Assembly: GCA_024500155.1 (NCBI GenBank) | Contig: CM044872.1 | Coordinates: 50,411,460 to 50,475,459, forward strand | Reading direction: 5' to 3' | Length of the DNA: 64,000 nt | Source: Chenopodium formosanum | Lineage: Eukaryota; Streptophyta; Magnoliopsida; Caryophyllales; Amaranthaceae | Shown here: one piece after another, positions 51,941 to 64,000 of the stretch | Numbering within the stretch: the stretch's first letter is position 1 | How the letters are laid out: each line of letters opens with the position of its first letter | Notes under the pieces: generated by a model | Told to the model about the DNA's origin: nothing | The model's input: only the letters and a program-made list of their open reading frames with translations | Databases searched by the model: none | Made by a program: the position numbers and the translations under genes

Positions 51941-52614
51941 AATTATGGATAGATATGTTATTATTTAATTAGATGACGATGATCTATTTTATCCTTAAAT
52001 ATTGGATAAATGTGTTGTTTTCTACACATGATAATGATAATACAATTGTAGAAAAGATAAATCTATCCCAAATATATTAATTATCCTACATCCTGTAACA
52101 ACAAATATTAACAACTACCATGCTTGACAATTTTTTAATTTACAAAACATTGGTCATCTTTAGATTAATTATTATACCAAGGTAAAAAAAAAAAAAAATT
52201 AAAATTAAAATTAATAAAAAAAAGGCAAAACATTAATTTCCAATGCAACACAATGAAATGTTGAATATCCCATTTTAAATTATGGATAGAAATGTTATTA
52301 TTAAAATTAGATGACGATGATCTATTATATCCTTATATATTGGATAAATGTGTTGTTCTCTACACATAATAATGTTAATAAAATTGTAGAAAAGATAAAT
52401 CTATCCCAAATATATTAATTATCCTACATCTTGTATAACAGCAAATATTAGCAACTACCATGCTCGACAATTTATTACTGTAATTTATAAAACATTGGTC
52501 ATCTTTAGATTAAAGGGTGTTTATTAATTATGCCAAGGTCAAAAAATAAATAACAATAAGGCCAAAACATTAATTTCCAATGCAATACAATGAAATGTTG
52601 AATATCCCATTTTA
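51941..52614. repeat. Tandem duplication, two copies of about 337 bp
   Basis: Copy 1 (51941-52277) and copy 2 (52278-52614) both begin AATTATGGATAGA and end TTGAATATCCCATTTTA. They share nearly all intervening sequence, including GATGACGATGATCTAT and ATTGGTCATCTTTAGATTAA, with scattered substitutions and small indels. They lie just upstream of the heparanase-like gene and next to the tRNA gene. They have no coding capacity. Confidence 0.9.
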
Positions 52615-52630
52615 AAAATATAGGCTAAAT

Positions 52631-52704
52631 TGCTCTTGTTGAGAGTCGAACTCAAGACCTCCCGCTTACTAAACGGGTGCTCTAACCAACTGAGCTACAA
52701 GAGC
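52631..52704 (-). tRNA. tRNA-Thr(AGT): tRNA-Thr (anticodon AGT)
   Basis: A complete cloverleaf can be drawn on the minus strand. The acceptor arms GCTCTTG and CAAGAGC pair over 7 bp with discriminator A. The D arm is GCTC...GAGC with AGTTGGTTA in the loop. The anticodon stem CCCGT/GCGGG encloses the loop TTAGTAA, giving anticodon AGT (threonine, A34 read as inosine). The T arm is TTGAG-TTCGACT-CTCAA. Internal A and B boxes are intact. There is no intron and the CCA is not encoded, as expected for a nuclear tRNA. Confidence 0.96.
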
Positions 52705-54006
52705 AACTATCAACTAAAATTATTTGAACAATTTGTTTCTCTAATAGTATGGTTATTTATCACGTGCAAAGTAAAAATGAAAATCTGGGAAAAATAAGAT
52801 AAACTCAAATATGAAGGAAATATTGCTTTTACCAAAAACAAAAAAAAAAAAAAATAAATAAATAAAATAAAAAAAAATTGGAAGGAAAAGATAGGGTTGA
52901 AAATACTTGTATGTAGATCCTACGAAGAAAATAGACTAAGAGAGGGAAAAAAAAAAAAAAAAAAAAGTTTATCACCTTGATAAATAAGTGATACTAAAAA
53001 ATATATAAACCTAATCAATTGATCAATCATCAAGACATACCAGCAATGACACATGTCATCACTTGGTGTGTCTGTAGTTTTTTTAAAAAAAATCATTTTT
53101 GGAAACAAATCTTTTATCGTGCATAAATAAAATATAGTAACATATTTACATAAATAAAATACTTGAGGTATATTTTCATAACATATTAACAACGGTATAA
53201 ACATAAGTAAAAAAAATAAATAAAAATGAATCTGATGTTTAACAAAACTTGAGTCAAATATTACAACAAGAATTTTTTTTTTTTTTGAATATTTTTATTT
53301 ATTTGTATATTAGAAGCTCCAAAAAAGTAATTTGAATATCAAATATTAAAAAATTACTTAAGATAAAATAAAAGATTTGATGTATTTTTCCACAAAAAGA
53401 TATTAACAACTATAAATTTTAGGGGAAAAAAAATATCAAATTCCAACATAATTTGGGACATACTACGTTTTAAGAAATTCATTTGGTTAACAAAAATAAA
53501 TGATACCAATTTGTTAGTGAAATCAAATAAATAAAAAGTATGCATATTAACAAATGCATACTTTAAAATACATATCTGGTCAATTAACACCTTTTATATA
53601 CACCCAGGTGTCCAATTGCCCATAAAGGTAAGTGTACCCGAAGCAGTTATTTGCTTGATTGACATTTTTTTCTTCCCATTTTAAGAGTTAAAAACGAGCA
53701 AAGAAAAAATATAAAATGAGCAGAAAATATCCTAAGTGCACCTTAAATCTAATGTACACTTCTTTTTTTTTGCTAACTGGTTCATTCATAAAGTCATCAT
53801 AATATTTTAGACAAATTAAGGTATTTTATGGATTAATAATAATGCCACATCACCAAAGCAACTAACATTAGGATAAGGAGGTTTGGACCCTCAACCTCTT
53901 ATAACTCATATGACTATTTAACCATCTAAGTCAATATCAACCATGTTAAATGTATGGAAAAAAATTCATATAAGTGCAAACTATAAAGTTCAATTAAAAA
54001 TAAATA

Positions 54007-54009
<3 letters not shown>
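52705..54009. other. AT-rich intergenic stretch
   Basis: No gene was recognised. It has several long A and T runs, and the short open frames are low-complexity. Confidence 0.55.

Positions 54010-54100
<91 letters not shown>
54010..54100. repeat. (TA)n microsatellite
   Basis: About 45 uninterrupted TA dinucleotides. The minus-strand frame through it reads Ile-Tyr repeats and is not a gene. It lies about 130 bp downstream of the PPR pseudogene. Confidence 0.97.
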
Positions 54101-54104
<4 letters not shown>

Positions 54105-54190
54105 AGAATAACTCAATTTTGGTTTCAATGATAATTGCAGGTTTGAAAAGCATTTTTAAAAAAAATTATCAATTGTACAACTACAACAGT

Positions 54191-54225
54191 AGCAATCCGA
54201 TGTAACGTCCGGGGTCACTCACTAG
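54191..54225 (+). mobile_element. Possible Helitron 3' terminus
   Basis: GTAACGTCCGGGGTCACTCACTAG followed by T closely resembles the sequence at 350-370 (CCCGGGTCACTAACTAG). The hairpin is weaker here. The shared CGGG-GTCACT-AACTAG pattern suggests the same family of termini. No 5' end was identified. Confidence 0.3.
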
Positions 54226-54233
54226 TTAATAAT

Positions 54234-55262
54234 CTACAATAGGCCAACAAACAATGACAAAGTGTCTACATCAGCTTCAAATCCTTTTCCAACCATAAGA
54301 TCACGATAGTATAAAGCATTTGACAAGTCATTATTGAGTATATAACCTCTGATTATCGTATTATAGGTAACATCATCAGGGGGGCAACCATCTTCCTCCA
54401 TTATCCTCAACACTCGAGCAGCTTCACTCATGAGCCCTTTTTTGCAGAAGCCTTTTGACCATTACAGTGTATGTTTTAACATCAGGTTGCAGACCGCTTT
54501 GATACGAGATGGGAGAAGACATTTGCTGCATCTTCAAGTTGTCCAGCCTCACACAAGTTGTCTACTAGGATATTGTAGATGACAATATTTGGCTTAACAC
54601 CATTATCCTCCATATCTTCGAGTAATTTCACTGCCTCATCAAGCAAGGATGTCAAGCAAGGAAGCATAGGTGACAACATTTGGATTAACTCCGGCAGCCA
54701 ACATTTCCTTGAACAACTTACGCGCATGTGGGAGTCTATTGGCTTTGCAGAGTCCATCGATAAGAGTGCTATAAGTAACGACATCGGGTGTTATAGCTTT
54801 CCGAAACATCAGTTGGAATGTGGTTAGGGCCATGTCAACGTTTCTAGCCTTGCAATATCCATTAATCAGAGTATTAAAACTGACAAGATTAGGCTCCCAA
54901 CCATTTTCGGCCATGAGGTCGAGTAGGTTCTCTGCATCTATCATCTGACAGAGAAAACAATAACCATCAAGTAATGCACTATAAGTAAGGATGTTTGGAG
55001 GCACACCTCACTTAGTCATGTGCTTTAGAATGGACTGAGCTTGATCAACACAGCCATCTTTACAAAACATGTCAACCAGTATGCTATATGTCTGAACATT
55101 AGGTGCTATGTTGCTCTCTAACATCTCAGTCAACACACGCTGAGCCTCTTCCCCACAGCCGGAATTGTAGAGGCCTCGAATCAAGGAAGTATAAGTGACA
55201 ACATCGGGTTTAATTCCCTCAGTTTTCATGGAGAAGAACAGGTCTAGGGCCTGTTGTAACAA
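54234..55262 (-). pseudogene. Pentatricopeptide repeat (PPR) protein, broken and truncated
   Basis: PPR proteins bind RNA in mitochondria or plastids. This stretch holds about nine 35-residue P-type repeats, recognisable by cores such as PDVVTYTSLIRGL, PNLVSFNTLINGYCKA and PDVVTYSTLIDGLCKA. Reading on the minus strand it is open from 55262 until an in-frame TGA at 55005-55007 and continues in the same frame to about 54640. It then shifts frame (54482-54670, PNIVIYNILVDNLCEAG) and shifts again (54234-54431, PDDVTYNTIIRGY). The N-terminal part, including any targeting peptide, is absent: no repeats were found upstream of about 55262. With one stop, two frameshifts and a missing front end it is a decayed gene. 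The repeat sequence resembles the Rf-like (restorer of fertility) PPR subclass, but that is an impression only. Confidence 0.9.
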
Positions 55263-55463
55263 TCTTTCCTTACAATGCTATATGATTTATTTATGATTTT
55301 GTCATTTAATTGGGACACCTCGGCATAAAAATTAGGACTTCCTTGGTGGAAATATATAATTTTTTTTTTTTTTCCTTTGGTAAGGAGAAAAATATAATTG
55401 ATGTACCTAAAGTTCAGATTATGATTCTGGGTACATAAATTGAGAGCTAATGAGCTAATCTAT

Positions 55464-55577
55464 AATCTATTAGAGAGTGAGGGATACCTCAAGTGCTTAA
55501 AGCTTCCCTCCCAATTCCAAGAGATTGTGGAATCGATTCTCACCCCATTCTTGTGGCTCTCTAAGCACCAGAAAAAG

Positions 55578-55616
<39 letters not shown>
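55464..55616 (+). mobile_element. SINE-like retroposon with long poly-A tail
   Basis: An 11-bp duplication, AGCTAATCTAT, flanks it (55453-55463 and 55617-55627). The body is about 105 bp, with a B-box-like GGAATCGATTC in its centre, then TTGTGGCTCTCTAAGCACC and an A tail of over 40 bp with a few G. The size, the tail and the duplication fit a SINE. The 3' end matches the fragment at 4334-4397, so the family is repeated in this genome. A clear A box was not identified. Confidence 0.7.
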
Positions 55617-55621
<5 letters not shown>

Positions 55622-55717
55622 ATCTATTTTAGGTTGGTTTTGTTTGAAGATTTCTCGTAAAGCAAGTCAATTTTCTTCATATCCAATATCGACCATAAAA
55701 CCATAATAACGCCATTA

Positions 55718-55974
55718 CTTCCTCTGTTCTTTTTTACTTGACCTGTTTCTTTTATCACGTTTGCCAATGCAAAACTTTAACGATCAATAACTTTAATTCT
55801 CCATAAGTAAAAATTACAAAAGTTATATATAATGATAGTAGTTATTGAAACGAATTCAAAAAGACCTCACATGAATATGTTTTTCCTTACATACTATTTA
55901 CAAAAGACGGTCAAAGGAGGGATGGTGAATAGTGTAAAAATCAAAGCGGGTCAAGTAAAAAAGAACGGAGGAAG
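55718..55974. mobile_element. Stowaway-like MITE
   Basis: The left end CTTCCTCTGTTCTTTTTTAC and the reverse complement of the right end (CTTCCTCCGTTCTTTTTTAC) match at all but one of these positions, and the inverted repeat extends to about 26 bp (through TTGACC). TA flanks both sides (55716-55717 and 55975-55976). It is 257 bp with no coding capacity. A (TAA)n microsatellite starts immediately at the right edge. Confidence 0.85.

Positions 55975-55976
<2 letters not shown>

Positions 55977-56024
<48 letters not shown>
55977..56024. repeat. (TAA)n microsatellite
   Basis: About 15 tandem TAA units directly abut the right end of the Stowaway-like MITE. Nothing coding. Confidence 0.9.
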
Positions 56025-56285
56025 TTCTTTAATAATAACAAATGGCTAATTGCTGCCATCATGGCTAACATTCATACATTTTTCATTCTGTACCTACAAC
56101 AAGGGAGCATAATATCTTCATCTACAGTTACGAGCCTCAACCAAAATTTAATTTCAAGCTCGAATGAGTTCACCTCTTCCCGTAAAAGCTTTCTTTTTTC
56201 TTTTACTTTTCTTTTTCTTTTTTGTTTGGAGGGGGGTGGAGGAAGTGGGATGTGAAGACAGATAAAGAATAGTGGCGTTTCTGAA

Positions 56286-60454
<4,169 letters not shown>

Positions 60455-60793
60455 TTCCCAACACTATTTCTAATTGTAATCCCTATTACTCTGATCAATC
60501 AAACAATCGATTGAAGAAGGATGAAAATGAGATCTTGGGAACTATATAATGATACGAGTACAAAGAATAGATGAATTTCTGCTGCAATTTCGAAGAGAAA
60601 TGTGGAGTGAGAGTGTCGGTGTCAAGTGGAGTGATCTTACTTTCTCTTCTCTTCTCTTCTCTTCTCTTCTCACCCTGTGTGCAAGATTACTCTGTCTCGG
60701 TATCACTGGTTTGATGAACATAAAGTCATAAACATGTCGTTTCTAGGGTCACTTTTCGATTTGGTAAACCCCGAGTAATGGGTGGTTCGTGCA
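60455..60793. other. LRR gene 5' leader and promoter region
   Basis: Upstream of the LRR start codon. A (TTCTC)n run at about 60638-60671 would be a GA-rich tract on the gene strand. No other gene was recognised. Confidence 0.5.
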
Positions 60794-61965
60794 GGTGGAT
60801 GCACGATCCGCATAGTGCATTTGCTCCAAAACTATAAAAAGACAGAATGTATATGCAGTTATATTCTAATGTATATGGGTATGTAAAAGAACATAATGCT
60901 CATTTATAATGTACATGAGCATATATATAAAAGAATATAATGTTCATTTATAATGTACACGAGATTTTGGTGTAACAATTTTGTATATATTTTTTTTCAA
61001 GAATTTTTTTATATAAAGAATAGATAAATAGTACTGTAATTATTTATTTTACCATACATTAATTACAAATTATTTTATTTTATTTTTTTTTTACCAAAAA
61101 TTCATTTTCTCACTCCAAACAAAACTTCAAACCCATTTAAATACCTCAAAGCTCAAGCAAAATTTCAAGAAATTCAAATTTTTGAGTCCAAAATTGTTCA
61201 AGATGACAGATAAAAACGAAGGTAAGACCAGATTCAATATTCATACTTGTTTATTTTGAATTTTTGAGTTTGAGTGTTTCTTATTTATAAATTTGGTTGA
61301 AAATTGTAATTTTTGGTTTTATTAGGAATTAATTTGCGATTTATGTGGTTTTGTTGTTGCAATGAGAAATAAAATGAAGTTTAGAAGAATATAGACCAAT
61401 TAATACATTTTGGAAGAAAAAAGCAAGCAAATAGACAAATTCAAAATAATTTGAGAGATCCAAATAATACAATGTACATTAAAATACAATAAAATGTTCT
61501 TTTTCATATACTTCCATGATTCAAATAATACAATGTACATTAAACCTGTAAGCAACATTATACAACATATGTTCATTATAATATAATACAATGTACATTA
61601 TAATACAGTAAAATAATATTCCTTTTCATATACTTACATGATCATTTATACCAAATGTATATTTACTATATGAATAATGTTTTTTAGTATTATCATGTTC
61701 TTTATTAATATTACAGATGTTCTTTAGATTTACAAAAAAAAAAAAAAAAAAAACATATAAAATTAAATGTTCTTTATAAAATAGCTATATGTCTTTACAA
61801 AACAATTATATGTTCATTATAATACAACTATATGTGATGTTCATTATAAAATAACTAGATGCTCTTTACAAAACAACTGTATTGTTGTTTACTGAACAAC
61901 TAGATGTTCATTCCGCCTTTTTTAAAAAAACGGATGCACGGAGCATCTTGCATCCGCCTCCATGG
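60794..61965. mobile_element. Possible inverted-repeat element, AT-rich interior
   Basis: AGGTGGATGCACGATCCG near 60795 and, inverted near 61965, AGGCGGATGCAAGATGCTCCG share a core, compatible with terminal inverted repeats. The interior is AT-rich and contains many copies of ATGTTCATTATAATACA-type words and TAATGTACAT motifs. No target duplication was confirmed and no protein was recognised. Confidence 0.4.
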
Positions 61966-62018
61966 AAAAAAAAAAATTCAAAACCCGAGAGCTCCACTTT
62001 ATCTCATTCACAAATTAA

Positions 62019-63156
62019 GGGTAATTCTCTTCGGTGAATTCTAACTTTTTAATTTTCTAAGTAGTAAACGTTTTAAAATTTTATTATCAATGGTAAACCT
62101 AAATTATTGATTATCATTGATAAGTGTTATTTTAATAAAAATCCTTAACTGTAGTTAGTTTTTTATTTTTTTAATAATAAAATTATTATAAAAATATTTT
62201 TCAAAAAAAAAAAAACCAAACCCCTCCCCGAGCAACCTCTCCCCTACCGGCAACCACCTCTCCTCCACCCCAACCAACGCCGATGCCGGGGCCCAGCTCC
62301 ACCTTCGCCGATGTGCCGGCCTTCGATCCCCCACCTCCACCTTCGCCCTTTATCCCAATCTCGAACCCCCACCACCTCCCATTTCCCTCACAACCACCAA
62401 CACCATTGCTGCTACACAACCACCAACAATACCGCTTCCCCTACAGTTCCCTCAGCCACCATCTATTTACCCTTCATCAATTCGCCAACCCACCATTTCA
62501 ACCCCTGCGCACCTACCTCGCAACACAACTGCAGCAATCCCAACCTGTCACGCATCAGCCACCCGCACAACATAACAGCCGTCCTCACTGAAATTCACAC
62601 CCATGCAGCCGCAATTGAAGCCAACATCGGACCGCCGCAACAATCAACAAAGAAGCCCATCATTACCGCCCATAATCACAACAATTGCAGCTCAAAATCT
62701 CAAATTCAAATGGTTCAGGCGAATTGTCTAGAAATTTCGGTTAGAGAAAGCGAAGAAGTGGGAACTCTGGTTGGGGTTTCGGGGAATAAATTGGGTGGTT
62801 ATGGAGGAAGGGAGATGCAGCTAGCAGTGGGATAGTGGGTTCAGCGCGGCTCCAGTGAAGGGTGGGTGCGCCGACGCCAGGGGGCAAGGGAGGGTCGCGT
62901 GGAGGGCGGGGGTTGTTGGGCTGGTGGCTAGGTGAGGGGTTTTGTTTTTTTTTTTTTGGTTTTATAAAAAAATATTTCTAAAATAAATGTTAAAAAAAAA
63001 AACTAACTAACTATGGTTAAATATCTAGTTAAAATTTATCATTAATGTTATAGTTGACTTAATATAAAAAATTTAGGTTTACCATCGATAATAAAATTTT
63101 AAAACGTTAACCACTTAGAAAATTAAAAAATTGGAGTTTACCAAAGAGAATTTCCC
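62019..63156. mobile_element. MULE-like element with long terminal inverted repeats (Pack-MULE candidate)
   Basis: The left arm (about 62019-62230) and the reverse complement of the right arm (about 62930-63156) align over roughly 200 bp. They start GGGTAATTCTCTTCGG and GGGAAATTCTCTTTGG and share TTTTAATTTTCTAAGT and CGTTTTAAAATTTTATTATC. Long inverted repeats of this size are usual for Mutator-like elements. The core (about 62220-62930) is GC-rich, unlike everything around it, with two overlapping plus-strand frames (102 codons from 62283 and 174 codons from 62311), rich in Pro, Ser and His. No transposase was seen. A 9-bp target duplication could not be identified, so the exact ends and superfamily are tentative. 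Confidence 0.7.
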
Positions 63157-63766
63157 TAGGGTAAATATACTTTTCTTTCTTTTCAACTACGTAAATAAAC
63201 TTGGATTTTCTTGAAAAAGTCAAGTTATTGGGTTTTCGCAATTTCTAGATATACAAATTTATTAACTAATACTAAAATAGAATATTGCTGACATCATTTA
63301 CCTCTATACTATTCTATGTGTCGTTTTTTCAATGAATATTTTCCCTCCAATTTAATTTGTGATGTCATCAATGATTTTATTTTTCGATACACTTTATACA
63401 TTTTAATTAGTTGGACTTGGTTAATTTTAGTATTTTTTTTCTACACTTTATACATTTTAATTAGTTGGACTTGGATAATGTCAAATTGTTTTGTTATCAA
63501 TACTTTATATGTACTGAATAGTTAATGTCAATCATTGTTTAACTCTACCTTTGCTTCAGATTTTATTAATCAATAAGCATCTTTAAATCATTTTCTTTCG
63601 ACCATTTTAATTATTAATTGTAATTTATAAATAATGTGGTTCACATATATTCTTAATTGTAAATTGTTTTAATAACTAATTCCAATCTTTATGTACAATG
63701 TAATGCAATAAAACATAAATTATAAAAAGGATAATTTCTAATTATGCATCGCACGGGAATAACCTA
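63157..63766. other. AT-rich intergenic stretch
   Basis: No gene was recognised. A 33-bp segment (TACACTTTATACATTTTAAT, then TAGTTGGACTTGG) is repeated at about 63389 and 63442. GCATCGCACGGG followed by CTAG at 63746-63767 is weakly like the possible Helitron ends elsewhere. Confidence 0.5.
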
Positions 63767-64000
63767 GGGCTTGTTCTCATTAACTGGACTGAGCTGAGCT
63801 GAACTGAATTGAACTGAACTTATTAAAGTTGAACTAAATTGAATTGAGCTGAAATGAATATATTTTATGAGAGAAGAAAATTAGGAGCTGAACTAAACTG
63901 AACTGAGCTGAAATGAATATTTTATGAGAGAAGGAAATTAGGAGCTGAACTAAACTAAATTAAACTTATTAGAGCTGAACCGAATTGAAATGAAAATAAT
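63767..64000. mobile_element. Tourist-like MITE, cut by the window edge
   Basis: It starts GGGCTTGTTCTCATTAACTG, matching the left end of the element at 32900 (GGGCCTGTTGTCATTGACTG), and has the same AACTGAACTGAATTG word repeats. An internal block (GAGCTGAAATGAATAT, then GAGAGAA, then TTAGGAGCTGAAC) is duplicated. The right end lies outside the window. Confidence 0.6.

Noticed and set aside
51941..52614. Long terminal repeat pair of an LTR retrotransposon
   Set aside because: The two copies are directly adjacent with no internal region, no TG...CA ends and no 5-bp duplication, so a simple tandem duplication explains them.
54010..54153. Minus-strand open frame of 75 codons with Ile-Tyr repeats
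   Set aside because: It is a translation of the (TA)n microsatellite, with no conserved sequence outside the repeat.
62283..62835. Proline-rich plus-strand frames as a host gene
   Set aside because: They lie wholly inside a long inverted-repeat element, overlap each other in different frames and have no recognisable domain. Kept only as a possible captured fragment.

Overview
This is nuclear DNA from a flowering plant, almost certainly a eudicot. It is AT-rich, with intron-split genes that use plant-type splice sites, a WRKY transcription factor, a plastid starch phosphorylase and many plant transposable elements. The style of repeats would fit Caryophyllales (Amaranthaceae or Chenopodiaceae), but that is an inference; the species cannot be fixed from the sequence alone. 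No bacterial, organellar or viral segment was recognised.

Layout. 1-16.4 kb is repeat-rich and has no intact host gene. It holds a Stowaway/mariner-like element (971-3257) split by a CACTA-like element (1954-3239), small MITEs, and a 5'-truncated LINE (5238-11257) that is itself split by a solo LTR (7723-9537). 16.4-22.5 kb is a WRKY57-type gene on the minus strand, whose second intron carries a hAT-like element. 23-33 kb is intergenic, with two more hAT-like elements, a second CACTA-like element (26826-28229) and a Tourist-like MITE. 33.7-44.5 kb is a 15-exon plastidial alpha-glucan phosphorylase gene (minus strand, 965 codons plus stop). 46.6-48.5 kb is a SNAP33-type SNARE gene (plus strand). 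48.8-51.8 kb is a heparanase-like GH79 gene (minus strand), followed by a 337-bp tandem duplication and a tRNA-Thr(AGT). 54.2-55.3 kb is a broken PPR gene. 56.3-60.5 kb is an 11-exon secreted LRR protein gene (minus strand). 60.8-63.2 kb holds a possible inverted-repeat element and a MULE-like element with long terminal repeats around a GC-rich core. A Tourist-like MITE runs off the right edge.

The host genes are unrelated in function (stress transcription factor, starch metabolism, membrane fusion, cell-wall glycosidase, secreted LRR protein) and do not form a cluster. The most informative content is the repeat landscape: several insertions could be delimited to the base by target-site duplications, including two nested pairs. 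I found no credible new multi-gene system. The best leads are a probable GC-AG intron and a decayed partial exon copy in the phosphorylase gene, the clustered hAT-like elements with near-identical target sites, and the MULE-like element with a GC-rich core.
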